Position numbers and translations under genes: made by a program. The notes under the pieces are model-generated. The model ran no database searches and had not been told where the DNA came from. It saw nothing but the letters and a program-made list of their open reading frames with translations. From Zygnema cylindricum (Eukaryota; Streptophyta; Zygnematophyceae; Zygnematales; Zygnemataceae): a stretch of DNA of 64,000 nucleotides. The stretch's first letter is position 1. Each line of letters starts with the position of its first letter. This document shows positions 23,401 to 36,610 of this stretch, piece after piece. The DNA is taken from positions 165,772 to 229,771 of the forward strand of contig JBBHKE010003104.1 in the NCBI GenBank assembly GCA_037447655.1, read 5' to 3'.

Positions 23401-26400
23401 CCAATGTGTGCTGAGTGTAGACAGCGAGCGAGCAAATCTTCTTCAAGAAGAGGTCAGATTATTGGCCCAGCAAAGGGAGCGGGAATTGGCAGGCAAGGAC
23501 AAGGAAGAAGCCGGGGGAACAGATGCGATTTTAGAAAGGCTTGCACACATCTATAAACGGTTGGAGCTTATTGATGCTTACTCAGCCGAAGCACGAGCTG
23601 GCTCCATTCTAGCTGTGAGTAAAATCTGCTACAGTGAATGGAATTCTTTTGAATTGTTTCACCAGGGCATCATCATGTTTAATCTTCTTTTTCTGGTTTC
23701 ATAATTTTGCATCTGTTGTTAACTGCTGGTTATGGAATGAATGCGCAGAAGGTAAAGTGATGTGTTGAGGTCTTGATGGGGCTGAGGATGGGATTTTTCA
23801 GGGTTTGAGTTTTACTCCAGAAATGCAGCAAAGAGCAACCAAAACCTTTTCAGGAGGCTGGAGGATGCGAGTTGCTTTGGCACGAGCCCTCTTTGTGGAG
23901 CCCGATTTGCTTTTACTGGATGAACCAACAGTAAGTTTTCGCTGCATATATTTGTCAAAATCAGCTTAAGGCAATATCATGTTTGTGACTTACTCTTTTC
24001 ACAAAATTGGTGTTTAAGAGGATTCAGCGACAATTTTTATAACTATTTTTGGCTATTTGCAGAATCATTTGGACCTGCATGCGGTGCTTTGGCTCGAGTC
24101 TTACCTGCTTCGTTGGCCCAAGACTTTAGTTGTGGTTTCCCATGCTCGGGAATTTCTGAACACGGTATATACTTCCTCTCCTTTCCAGTGTTGGAATTGC
24201 TTCTCTTGCAGTAGAGGTCTGGTTTCTTTCAAACTGCAATCATAAATGGCTTTTTAAAGGCATGGACGGAGATGGTTGCAGGTAGTTACAGACATCCTTT
24301 ATCTGCACAATCAGAAGCTAATTACGTACAAGGTACGAACATTCTATGACTTGAGCCATTTTCTTGTTCAAAAGGAATGTTGCATTCTTTGTAGAAAAAA
24401 TGCTGAGAAGAAACTGCATCAGGTTGGGCATGATCTGGGCATAAGAATGGCTCAAAATGGGTGAAATGTGCCAATGAAAGTCAAACAGAAAGACCTGTCA
24501 GAGTGGTCTTGTGAGCAAGGACCATCAGTGTGAGAAGACAGTAACCAAATGCAAGCATAAAGCTCAAAGTCATCTGTAAGTGGATTATTGCTGATTTATA
24601 GAGTGTGCTGGCTATACAGGGAGACTATGATACGTTTGAGAAAACAAGGGATGAAAGAATTCGAAACCAAAACAAAGCGAAGGAGGCAAATGAACGCACC
24701 CGGGCTCACATACAGGTTTGGTGACTCGTCTTGGACTACTTATTGCGCTTGATTTAATGTGGGTCTTTCTGCTGGTGAAGGTGACTTTCAAAAATTAGAA
24801 AACGTAGTTTGAGCAAGTTTTTTTTGGGATGCTGTCTGAGGCAGGTTTTTATCGACAAGTTTCGGTTCAACGCCAAACGTGCATCTCTTGTGCAGTCTCG
24901 CATAAAGGTGAGACAATTTTCTTTGTGTTGGATCCCACCAATCAAAGAAAGATATGGAAAATCTTGATTGCCCATTTCAGGCGAGTTTTCTGGCTCCAAT
25001 ATTGAGATCTCCCTTTCCGGATATGCGTACATTTGTACAGAGATGGTCGGAAGATTTTGTGAAGAGAAATTAGGCTCTTTTAGTCGTTAAATTTTTATTT
25101 TTGTTATTAATAATGGATCTCAGAATATTTCCTATTGGATAGTCCACTCTTCCATTTCTCCTTTTTTCCTCTTTTTTTGTGAAGGCTTAACTTCAGGAGT
25201 CTAAAAATGTGGATTCTTTGAATTATATAATACTTTGGTTTTTCCATGGATACACTATACTTTTTCATGAAGGCTCACATAGCTGTTGATATTTCCCCCC
25301 CTTTTTACTTCTTCTTTTAGTACTGTCTATACTAAGGCGTTAGTTTTTGTTTTTTGGTATTTATTCTCTTTTGTGCACCTTTTCATGTAAAAATGGAATG
25401 ACTGATTGGGTAAAGCTGGCTGGCAGGCTCTGGAAAGGCTTGGTACTGTGGATGGTGTTCTTAGTGACCCTGAGTAAGTTAATTATTTTTCTCCCTTGGT
25501 GACATTGATTCGCTTTTAAATCTTGCAATTTGCTCACATTTGAGTGTAAGTTACTTCCCTTTCTCCTTTTAACATGATTGATCACTTTTACATTCTTGCA
25601 ACTTCGTTTACTATAGCAACATATGACCCGACCACTAAAATAAAGAGTGAAGAATGTACAAAGAATATATCTGTGTGCTTTGCTGACCCATTTATCTTTG
25701 CCCAAACTATTTTGCAGATATAAGTTTGAGTTTCCAACTCCAGAAGACCGTCCACAACCGCCTATTATTAGTTTTACGTATGAACTCTCGCTTTTCTACC
25801 AACTCTCCTTTGACCTATCCAAGTCAGCAAGTCAGTGCTTTGTGAAAGAGATAGACGGAGAAAGGAGCGATGCCTCTTCTGACTTCATGAAAACCAATCT
25901 TTCTTTATATTATTTCATTAGTATTTTCTGTACACGTTTAATGGCAGTTTGAAAGTACAGGAGAGTTCGAAACCAATTGATTGACCGGTTTTCAGTCGAA
26001 GATCCTTTCTGGACTGAGGCAATAGCTTTACAAAACCTTTCATTGTTTCATGGCACAGGGATGTGACCTTTGGTTATCCAGGAGGCCCTATTCTCTTCAA
26101 CAATCTAAACTTTGGTTTAGACTTGGACAGTCGCCTGGCAAGTGAGTCTGCCGTTTCTCAATTATAACAGGTTTTCTTGCTTCTCGCATAAAATATAAGA
26201 ATAAAATATGCTTATGTTATTTGGTAGGTACTCTGGAAAATATTTATTGATGGTTTTTTTTTGGATGAGGGAGTGATTTTTTTATTTATGAATTCATTAC
26301 TTATACTCACAGCCCTTTACTAACTGAACTGACCAACGGAAGAGCTTGAGCGTATCTCTCTGTGACACTTTTCCTGCCTTTTGCATGATTTATTGCAGTG

Positions 26401-27863
26401 GTGGGTCCCAATGGTATTGGAAAATCTACCCTCCTCAAGCTCATCTCAGGCGAATTAAAACCTCTCTCCGGAACAGCTTTCCGTTCACCTAAGGTGCGAT
26501 TCCTTTTTTAATTTAGTTGTATACGAACTGTTCAAAAAGGATGCTTATTTACTTTTGCAACGAAACCTATTCTTGGCAAGTTAGAGACCAATTTAATCTA
26601 CACAACTGTTTAAAAACCTGATCTTAACTTGACCTGTTGTTTCGGAGAAAAAAACAGGTTCGCCTTGCAGTTTTTAGTCAACATCACGTGGACGGTTTAG
26701 ATCTCTCTAAGTCACCTTTACTATACTTGGCCCATTCATTCCCGGTAAGTTCTTTCTCCTTTGCTGCCACAAATTTAGTGTTCGTATGGTGTCTTGTTAT
26801 GCTTTGTATTTACTTGCTTGTGGAACTTGGCGCATATTGTTCAGCTGCTCTGAATAACTTAGTTTTGAGAGACATGGTGGCAGTCACAGGTCTTTAAAAA
26901 ATTGCTTGAAGAAGGTGGGAAAGTTTGAAAAATTGAAAAAGGTTTGTTTTGTGTTTGCAGGGTGTGCCTGAGCAAAGGCTTAGGGCTCATCTCGGTTCCT
27001 TTGGAATGAGTGGGAACCTAGCCCTTCAACCTATGTATACACTTTCCGGTAAGGGAGAGATGCCGTTCGAAGTTGAAGTGCCTCTTCCTCTTTTTGAAAG
27101 CATTCTGCGAAGCTGCTACAATAGCTGATGCTAGTTTTGTATTCGCAGTCGAGCATTTTTTCATTATGTTGGGTGGTGGAAATGGAGAACAGGTGGACAG
27201 AAAAGTCGTGTGGCTTTTGCAAAGATCACCTTCAGTAAGCCCCATATTTTGTTGTTGGATGAACCTTCCAATCACTTGGTATGCACTCTCTCTCTCCCTC
27301 CCTCCCCCCCCCCCCCCCTCCCTCCCTCCCTCCCTCCCTCTTCCTCCCCTACTCCCTCTCAGTCTCCCTCTCCCCTAACATCACAATGTTCTTTTTTTAT
27401 GAGCCAGAGGTGTCATATGTTTGGACATTGATCTCGTTTGACTCGTTCTACAGTTATTTTTCAAAGAGAAAGAAAAAAACTTTTTTGATGGGTTTTGCAG
27501 GACCTCGACGCTGTCGAGGCTCTCATTCAGGGCTTGGCACTCTTTCAAGGCGGTGTACTTATGGTGAGTGGTTTTATACCTTTTTTCTGCAAAAACTTTG
27601 TTTTTTATTTAGCCTTTTTTCTGCGAAAACTTTGTTGTCGATGTGATCTTCGTTTTTGTTGCGCTTAATAATAAGAAAAAGCGACTTTCATTCTGAACAT
27701 TGTGGATATGAAATATTGAGAAGTCGTCGGTATATGATTGCAGGTGAGTCACGACGAACATCTGATTTCCGGATGTGTTGATGAGCTGTGGGTGGTCAAC
27801 AATGGAAGTGCGGCACCGTTTCAAGGAAGTTTCAAAGAGTACAAGAAAACATTAAAGGTTTAA
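20467..27863 (+). CDS. ABCF3: ABCF3/GCN20-type ABC-F ATPase
   Basis: Seventeen exons close exactly to 709 codons: 20467-20562, 20815-21328, 23265-23614, 23802-23930, 24063-24164, 24282-24332, 24620-24715, 24845-24907, 25427-25473, 25718-25777, 26059-26141, 26399-26493, 26658-26744, 26961-27048, 27193-27278, 27501-27563 and 27744-27863. Residues 1-200 form the GCN20-type N-terminal region (VYEVLG-like start, [19 protein letters not shown]) that in yeast contacts GCN1. ABC domain 1 has Walker [10 protein letters not shown] (exon 3), signature FSGGW and Walker B LLLLDEPT (exon 4). ABC domain 2 has Walker [10 protein letters not shown] (exon 12), signature LSGGQ split across exons 14/15 and Walker B LLLDEPS. 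There are no membrane segments, as in all ABC-F proteins. Plant ABCF3/GCN20 works in the cytosol with GCN1 and GCN2 in eIF2alpha-dependent translation control. The length matches the plant family (about 715 residues). Intron 2 is long (1.9 kb), and intron 15 has a CT-rich tract. Confidence 0.96.
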
Positions 27864-30373
27864 AAATATGTTCTCGAGCGAGTTCTTTAGTAGCGAGATG
27901 GTCTTCCTAGTTAGTTTTCCCAGTGAGGCAAAATGAATGGTTGTGATTCTGTCTGCCCGTGGGTGTCTCTGTACGGAATACTACAATTTTGTCTGGAATA
28001 TAAAGTTAAAACTGTCACATTTATCAAGTGAAAGTCAAGGAAAAGGAACTTCCTTGGAGGTTTACGGCGGGAAACAAGCATTAGAAATGGCTGTGAGAAG
28101 ATGTTCTGCAAGGAGAAGAATCGAATTAGATCTAAAACACAACATTTACTGTGAGTATTAGGTGAATGTCGTTTCTCGTGCCTCTCTGGTGCCTAAGCAT
28201 CAAAACTTTTGTAGGATTGTTTAGGGACTAGTCGAAGTGTCATTTGTTCCACAAAAACGACCATATTAATCTTAGAATCAGAAGCCCCAATTCCACTTTA
28301 GTTGTTTCCCTCAGAAATTTTGATTATTTCGTGAATGTTTTTGTCTTTAGTAAATAAATGTCAGAAGCTATAATGGAGGTGTCCATGTTGTCTCGTGAGA
28401 TGCTGGTCTTTTTGGATGGCTTTACATCTATTCCAGTTTTGTAAGGAAAAGACAATGGAAATTAATGGCCGGTGTGGTCTAATGCTTTTTAAATCCCAGG
28501 ATTTTTGAAGCCTTTGTGCGAAAATGTCGACACGTCTACTTAGTTTCAATTTATATAAGTAAAGGACACATAATTACTATTATTTGAAGATTTCAAGTTA
28601 AGCTGAGAAAGCATGGAACTTCTGATATAATTTATGAGCACGGAAATTTTTTACATTACAAGGAAGAACTCTTTAAGTTTCAAAGCTGTTTACATTTTTA
28701 CAATCACTGCTATGTGAGTTTATATCAACAGGTCTTGACAACGACATGCTTCTTTGTCAAACAGACAAAGAGCCTGTAACAGCCAGAATTGTTAAATTAT
28801 TAAATTGGTCTTGTAACCAATTGGATTTTTGTGGCACACGGAGTGAAATCATTGTGATGTCACCGCTGGCACTTTGCCTGGTTCTAAAATAATTCCTTGT
28901 GTCAACTTGATCTCCGCCTTCTTGCATCAAACAAAATGTTGCGCAGTGTACCACAGACTAGTTGCCCGTACCTTTTCTCCAATCAGGATCCTGGTTTTCT
29001 AGATTATGGGGATACCGCGAGAGTTGGTATCGAGGCAACAATGACAGGATGGGGGGAGTGGGAAAGAAATCAAAAGGAAGAAGAACAACAAATCATCAGG
29101 AACAAAGATTTCCATAAAGTCGGCGAGATCCAGCGTCAATAAATCCGCCAAAATGACAAAAACCTCCGTAAAAGAGAAACAAAATCAAAGGGGAGGGAGG
29201 GAGGGGGTTGGGGAGGATCATAACAAACAAGAAAGAAGGCGTCCAAAAACACTTAACAAAAAAAGGCCATTCTCTCAAACGCCATTTTATTATTAGAAAC
29301 AAACTTTGCCATTTTTAAAAAAAATCGGACGGTGTCAAAACTAAACATGGAAAAAAGAAAAAGGACAAAAAAAAAAAAAAAAACAAAAAAAAACAAAAAA
29401 AAAACCGGGTCCAACAACAACAAGTATATTCTACAAAAGTCTGGAAAGGCAAACTAGAACCTCGCCTTAAATCTCAAAACTGAAAAACAACTTTAAAACA
29501 GAAAAAAAAAAAATGTACAAAATGTGAACTGCAAAAAAAATTCACCTGAAAAAAAGACATAAAATTGAAAAACGTAAAAGCATAAAACTGAAGAAACCGT
29601 AAACTGCAAAAAAACGTAAACCAAAAAAAAACTTTACACTGGAAAAAGTGTGACCTGTCAGCTCTTTCCGACCTCCTCATCCAAAAAAAAGTAATCCTTA
29701 TTCGAGATCCTCGATCTTCTCCAATAAATCATCGATCCGAAACTCCAAAACCCTAATAACGCTCTCCAACAATCTTAGTTCGCATCTTGTAAACACTTTA
29801 TTCCAATCATCTGAAAATAAGTGATTTCCCAAACCTATAAAACTTTTCTCCAAACTTTTCCGATTTCACCTCGTAAAGACTCTATGTCAATCGTCAAAAA
29901 TGAAGTGTCGCCAAAACTCGATAAAGCTTTTCTACAACGGATTTCGTTTCTACCTTAGAAACAACTTTTTTTTATCGTCTCAAAATATGTGACAACCGGA
30001 AACTGAAAGCCTCAATATTCATTCAAAGACTTCTCAGAATCTCAGTGATGCTTCCGTTAAACCTACTGCCTCATTCTTAACCCTAAACTGATCCAGTTAG
30101 GACTTAGAGTTAACCCTAAACTGATTCAGTTGGATCAGAAAAAGTGTCCTCTGGATCCTCTGAGTGCGGCTCGAACTCTACACACCCCACCAAAACCACA
30201 AAATCAAAAAAAATCATAAGCTTTTTCTCACTTCAATCATCAAACATACATGTATCTTTCCTGCAATTAACTTTGTAAACACATTCAGTTATTAAGCAAA
30301 ACATACATCATATTAAAAAGGAAGACTTGATCCAAAACCTACAGGTTGAGCAGCAAAAGGGAACGAAAGTCAA
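27864..30373. other. Intergenic region, no gene recognised
   Basis: Only short open frames without recognisable similarity occur. The 29340-29650 part is A-rich on the + strand, with scattered poly-A runs. At about 30075-30140 the phrase TTAACCCTAAACTGATYCAG occurs twice, about 39 bp apart, containing a telobox-like AACCCTAA. Confidence 0.5.
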
Positions 30374-31357
30374 TCATAACTTACTCTTAACTTCGATAAA
30401 CCATGTTGAGAAAAGTTCGTCCTCCTGCTCCTTGCTTGGATCCGGGTAAAGAGGATCATTGCAAGGATCTCGAAGCATCCATTTCCTGAAAGATGCCTGG
30501 ACCTCTTCTGAGGCCACGCTATTTAAAAAATCATCCACCTTTTGAAGATACTCTATTTTTCCTCTCAACCACTCTACAAAGGAGTCCTCGGTCTCATTTC
30601 CAACCACTGCTACCTTCCAATGGTCAGCGAGAAAAGCTTTTTCTTCATTGATTTCCATCGGTTCCAATGCTATCTTTTTCTTCAGAGGCTCTATACTTCC
30701 CTCCATATCCTCTTCATTCACATAGCTTCGAGAATTTTCTTCTGACCTTTTCCTCTTTTTCGAAAGAGTTTGTCTCATACGCTTCCTTGAAATTTCCCCA
30801 TCGGAAATCACCGTCGTCTCTTTTTCTTTTCCAGCGAGCAAACTACGAGAATTTTCTTCTGTACATTTCCTCTTTCGGGAGAATGTTCGCGCGGGACTTT
30901 TATGTCTCATGCGTTTTCCGGTCGGAATACGAGCATCTGCAATAAGACGCTTCTTTGATTTGATTGGAGGTTCCAGAGGAGAGGGTTTGTGAACCTTACA
31001 TGAGTTGCCACTAACCAGAATCTCGTCTTTGTCCGGCTTTCTTTTTTGACCAATACCCCGTGAGTCTTCGTTTTTAATATTTCCTTTGCAATTATTATTT
31101 TTGTTGTCATTTTCATTCTCTCCTCCCACCCTTATCTGTTTCTGCTTTCCATTCTCGACAGCTGTCATCTTCCTCTTCCTTGTGTGCTCCTTGATGACAG
31201 TCGCATTATGTTTCGAGAAATAGTTTGAAGCATGAGAATTCTTGAGATTTGATGACAGCTGGTCAATTGAAACTATTATGTTGTCGAATTTATATACAGT
31301 TTTTCCTGAAAGAACCTCATGTTTACGCAGTCGTAGAATTTTCCGCTTTCCCTCCAT
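30374..31357 (-). CDS. Unrecognised basic, probably nuclear protein
   Basis: The frame from ATG 31357 encodes 327 residues. Residues 1-145 are Lys/Asn-rich. Two related segments follow, GKRMRHK...SRKRKCTEENSRS (about 147-175) and RKRMRQTLSKKRKRSEENSR (about 190-212), each a plausible bipartite nuclear localisation signal. The last ~80 residues are acidic and Trp-rich (EWLRGKIEYLQKVDDFL, FRKWMLRDPCNDPLYPDPS). I do not recognise a family. The frame stays open upstream: a possible 78-bp intron (31441-31518, GTAGGA donor, pyrimidine tract, AAAGCAG acceptor) would join in phase to an exon starting at ATG 31681, giving 409 residues. That upstream part overlaps CGTACGG-rich sequence typical of the local intergenic DNA, so I prefer the inner start. 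The coherent length and repeated motif support coding. Confidence 0.65.
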   Translation of the reverse strand: MEGKRKILRLRKHEVLSGKTVYKFDNIIVSIDQLSSNLKNSHASNYFSKHNATVIKEHTRKRKMTAVENGKQKQIRVGGENENDNKNNNCKGNIKNEDSRGIGQKRKPDKDEILVSGNSCKVHKPSPLEPPIKSKKRLIADARIPTGKRMRHKSPARTFSRKRKCTEENSRSLLAGKEKETTVISDGEISRKRMRQTLSKKRKRSEENSRSYVNEEDMEGSIEPLKKKIALEPMEINEEKAFLADHWKVAVVGNETEDSFVEWLRGKIEYLQKVDDFLNSVASEEVQASFRKWMLRDPCNDPLYPDPSKEQEDELFSTWFIEVKSKL

Positions 31358-31681
31358 CCCTTTTTCAGATAAGAAAACTTCGGCTAAGACCTTTTCTCGC
31401 TTCCTCGTGAAGTTATGTCTCGAAATCCTTAGATGACTCTCTGCTTTAGAGAGAGAGAGAGAGAGGGAGAGAGAAAGAGAGATAAGGAGAGAGTAGGGAA
31501 AAATGAGAGGCGTCCTACCTTTATAACCGCCAAGAGCAAAACTGTACGATGCAGGTTCTCCGTACGGCCGTACTTTTCGTAATATTGCCACGGCATCGCA
31601 TAATCTCCAAAAATGTTGGGCCCAAGAGGCTAAGAATCCATACGGCCGTCTACCGTACCGTAAGTACAGAGAGCAATCCAT

Positions 31682-33150
31682 TTCCTTGCCATACAAAGAT
31701 GTCCGTTCGGTAACGCTAACGGACAACCGGAAACGTCTTTCTGTTAGGGCAACTCTCCCTGTGGAGCGGAAAGTGCGAGACGGTGTTCACGGTGTACGTC
31801 TGCGTATCGGCTACAGTACACCGCGCATCGTTATTAGTGTCAAAGTTTAAATAGTGTGTAAGTAAATATACCGTCATTGACGCTAATTAAGAATTTGAAA
31901 ATAATAAAAAAATAGGTTTATTCTAATTTCAGTGTTCACGCTAATTTGGAACAGCAAAAATGGAAAATTTTCTGTACGATTATATACATTATTATATGTA
32001 TCCGTACAAAATATAAAAAATCGTACACCGTAGTGAAATTTAAATATCCGTACATGTCAGACTTATTTACATGTCAGACCAATCCCGTTTTTTTAGCGCA
32101 CGTTCCTATGCGAACGCGTCCGATTTAATTCATTTTTTGTAAAATTTTCAACTAAAAAGGTACATTTATGTACGGTCTGACATCGACCGTACACCACACT
32201 ATTTACATATTAATGTACTTTCGTTCTGTACGCTAATTTGTACGGAACCTCAATTAACGTCAAGGAAAAATTAAAATCACGTATACTATTTTTGGAAAAA
32301 AATCAAAATTTTAAGAACCCAAATTAGTGACCGTGACACTAATAACGATGCGCGGTGTAGTAGCCTAGTAGGGTCAATGGCTCAATGTTGAGCCACTGAA
32401 ATCAACTATTCTAAGTGCACACTTATCGGATTGTTACTCCGACAGATCCGATGAAAAGGTAAGGCTCTTACCTTCTGATTGGCGGTCTCCAAACTGAAAT
32501 TGGACCTGTGTGCACGGATAAAAGCTGACTAATGTGGCGAGAAAAACACTGCCGCTACAGTACAGTACAGTACAGTACAGTACTGTACTGTTGTACCGAA
32601 ATAATCGAAACACACGGTGTACTGTAGACAGCTGGAGGGACTCAATGTAGACCCCTCCGAAAGTAAGTTCAAATAGTTGCTATTTGTAGATGTAGACAGT
32701 TTTGGCATATGTTACACACTTAGATGAAGGCAACTTCCAACTTTTAACTTAACAGAAAATTCTTCGAGCATATTGTCAGAATTTGTTTGCTTTCTTACAA
32801 AATTGTGGCAAGATCGTATGACTTTAATAAATTTCAAGCATTAGCCGTAATTGCTTTTATAGTTTCGGAAAACAAGGGTTTTCTTTTACACCCTTAAATC
32901 TTGGAGTTCAGGCATTACAATTTTCAGATAAAGGGAGGAGGTAATAACCATCATAATTTTCTTATTGATTATATATGTTTTTTTCTCTTTACAAGATAAT
33001 TGCAGAACTGTGAACATAAAAGCTTATGGAATGATTCTAACTTGTTTTTCGTTTATTTTGTTTGTTCTGTTTTCTGTTGATGCTGTCATGGTTCTCCAGA
33101 ACTGTGTAGTATTCCACTTCTTCTCTCCATTTCAAAATATATTCTTGGGA
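31682..33150. other. Intergenic region upstream of the TPR gene
   Basis: No coding exon was recognised. The region holds the 543-bp inverted-repeat element described separately, CGTAC/TACGG-rich flanks and a TACAG tandem run that ends in an 18-bp perfect palindrome (32573-32590). Confidence 0.5.
31817..32359. mobile_element. 543-bp MITE with 26-bp perfect terminal inverted repeats
   Basis: The left end 31817-31842 begins TACACCGCGCATCGTTATTA. The right end 32334-32359 is its exact reverse complement over 26 bp. If the outer TA on each side is the target duplication, the element would be of the Tc1/mariner (Stowaway-like) kind with ends CACCGCG; that class call is tentative. A related end (CACCGCGAATCGTTATTAG, reverse strand) is seen near 42432-42452. 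There is no coding capacity. Confidence 0.8.
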
Positions 33151-36100
33151 ATGTTGCGGTAAGTTTTGTAGACTCTCCATTTTTACAATTATTATTGAAA
33201 ATCTGATCGCACTTAGTTACTCTCATCCACAAATTTTCTTCTGCAGACTTGTGGTGAACCATTCCTTGTGTTCAGCCCCTTGGGAAAAAATCTTTTTTTC
33301 TCTCTGCTGGCATGCTTTTATGCTAACAATTCAGTCAAGCTTGGAATTTTTTTTGTCTTCTTACTGACTTCTTTCAGGACTTAGTCTTTTCAAAGCCTCA
33401 ACAATCTATTTTTGTAATATCGGATGCTTGGGGTTTTTTTTGAAGTTACTTCTTAGCATTTTGACTGGCATTGAAGTGTTAATACAGGGTGATCGCCATC
33501 GTACCCGAGCCGAGTCTTTTGTCTCTTGTGGTCACGTCACGTCCCTTTCCAAATGTCAGGTGAGTTTTCTGTCGGTTCTGTTCACTGGCTGGTGTTTGTT
33601 TCATTTTTTTTGGCGTCTTTTTTCCGGTGTCAATGTAAGTTTGTTTCAAAACTACCTGGATTTCTCAGTTTTATATGATTTACTGGCATTTATGTCTTTG
33701 TTATGTGTAATTTGTGGCAATGTTTTTCTGGTAAGGGTTTTGTATGGCTAATTTCATTTTTCACCTGAAAGATTTTCTCATGGGTGTATTTTTTTATTCT
33801 TCTATGACTATCTTATTTCGAGCATTTGTTTCTGCTTCTCGCTATCTCAGAACTCCCCTTTTGTCCCTCGGTTAGAATTATCTTACTATATAAATCTTAA
33901 CTGTTAACCTGACGCGATGAAATTAAGTCTAACTGAAACTGACTGCTGTAACCTTTGCTGGAAAATAAATGTTTGGCAGACTCCAGCTCCCCTCTAAATA
34001 TGCGAGCCAAGCGCTCCCTTCAAGAGTTCATGGTTCTAGTTCAAAAAAGGCGGTAATTTGCAGAGCAGCTATGACAGAGCAGGGCTCAAAAACCTCCACA
34101 CCAATAAGGTGAGCGCAGGACATAAATGTCCTTGCCAAAATCCATATGTCAATTGTTTTAGAAATGATTGTTTTGGATTTGACTGTTTTAGAAATAGCAT
34201 CAGAGTTCCAAACTAGACATTATTCCTCAAGCGGTGTTCTTATTCGAAGGGGATTTTTATATCTGCGCTATTTTAAGAGATATCGTTCAAGTCCCTTCTT
34301 TGCTGACCCTGGTGCCATCACTGCTGACTGTCGTCGCAGGACGAATACTACTTGTAGCTGCTGTACTAAACATTAGTCTTAAACAGTTTGTGCCTCGCAG
34401 AGAGGGATGGACCACACATGTGGAGGAGGAGGCTGAGGAGCTAAACAACTTGAAAACGGAACTTCATGAGCTTGTTTCTGAAGTCAGCTCCATGTACTCA
34501 CAAGGCGATAAAGAGGGGGCTCAAGCTCTGGCAGACGCCAATTATGAGGCTGTCATGGAACAAGTTGCCTCGGGAATTGTGGGAGTAGAGCAAGCAGCCA
34601 TGTTACAGTGTCTGACAGAAATATTTTTTGGCATGAGAGATTCCCGTGCCAAAGGTACTTTGGAACAGGTGAGTTTCACTGGTTTGCTTTTGCCGTCTGA
34701 ATGGTTTGTGAAAGATTTCAGAGGATCAGTGTAAAAGTTTTGCAATTGAAGTTTTTGCATGATAAACTTGATCAGAAAGAGAGCTGGAAAACCATTATGC
34801 AAGAAAGAAATAGAAAGCAGAAAGAGCCGGCGAAGAAACTGAAACCAAACGGACATAATCATAGGGGCATAAAACAGGAACAGTGGAAGAATGGAAGCGC
34901 AAACACACAAACACATTTAACAGGGATGACATGAAAATCGCCTTACTGTAGACGTAAGCGATCGATCAAGCAAAAAGCCTCTAACCTAACTCATCCAAGA
35001 ACCCTGCATCCAAATCCTGCCTCCAAAAAGGGAGCCCACTCTTGCAAATGCCCCATGGAAGGACGATTCTCTTGCAGAGACGTTAATTCATGGGTGTTTT
35101 TAGGGCCTCTGGTATTTATTTGTATTATTTCACTTTGGTGGAGGGTTGCAGTCAGCGAATGTCTTGCTTCAGCTAGAAAGGCAGCATGGACTACTCTGGG
35201 ATGTGCTTGCTAATACAGGCGATCAGTTTATGGCAATGGACCGAATACTGGAGGCTATTGACTTTTATCAACTGGCTTTGAAGGCACAAGACCCTGAAAC
35301 TGGTGAGTTGTAGTCTACTGGAAAATATTGCGATTAGCGGGTCAGCTTTAGCTCTGAATTCTTTCTGCCATCATGAATAAGTCTCCTAAATGCCTTCAAT
35401 TTCAGCTTGCTTCATGTCTTATGTTGGGATGAATGTTTCCGTGGATTTGCTGGAAAGTTATGTGTTTGATAAAAGGGCGGGAGGTGATTGCGTGGAATGC
35501 AGTTCCTATCAAGTTTCGGTCGGAGACTCTCATAGGCTTAGCCAATGCCCTGGGCAAAAAAGGAGACCAAATTGAAGCTCGCAAAACATGGGAAAAATTG
35601 ATCGATCTTTGGGAGGATGAGGAAGGCCCTAATTCGTTGATGGCAGCTAGAATGATGCGTCTGCTGGGAGCTTATTTAGTGGAAATAGAGATGTTAGATG
35701 AGGCAGAAGAGGCCCTCGGCAAGTGAGTTAACTAAACAGAAACAAGCTATTTCTTTTCTAAACTAAAGCGAGTAACTTGTCGAGTAACAGCAGGGCTATT
35801 TGTTTTTTGCAGAGCGTTAACCATCTTCCGGAAACAGGAGGGGGACCATGTAAACAAGGAAATAGCATTGACTCTTATTTTGGCTGCACAAATTGAGGAA
35901 ATACGCGGTAAGTGTCTTTGTGCATGTGGTTGTCTTTCCCTCTCCCTCTCTCCCCCCTCCCTGTTCCTCTCGATCTTCCTCTCCTTCCTCCACTCCCTCA
36001 CTTGTGAAACTGAGGATGGTGAGGGTGTAGGTGACATAAGTATTGCGGCTGGAGTGTTACAGACAGCCTTAAACCTTCTTCGGGAAAGCAAGGACCCTGT

Positions 36101-36579
36101 AGTGCCACCAGGAGTTCAAAGTATTTCTCAGCCGGACGAAGAAATATTTCAGGGGATAGAGGAGTGGTTGCAAAGGCTCCAAACAGAGAAGATTGAAAAC
36201 TGGTGAGTGGGGCGACTCTCTCTGGCCATAACAAACTGTACAGGTTAAATATTGCTGAGTTTAAGAAACTCTCTTCTTGTGGGCTCTTGTTTTGAGATGA
36301 TTTATCATTTAAGAAATAGTGACGTTTGTACCTACATGGTTTTTCGCCCTTTTTCTGTATGATGCAAAACATCGGAAGTGTATTGTCAGAAAGGTTGAAT
36401 TGTGAAAGTCAATTAAATGTTTGCTAGAGATTCGACATGGGATAATTAAATCATTTTCAACAAAGCTTTCACTTAGCCTTGGTTCTGTTGTGCGCGAAGG
36501 TATTTTAGCTTGCACACTAAAACGGATATAAACCGGTTTATAATGTTCAGATTTTATCGGGTTCAATATAGCTATGTAC

Positions 36580-36610
<31 letters not shown>

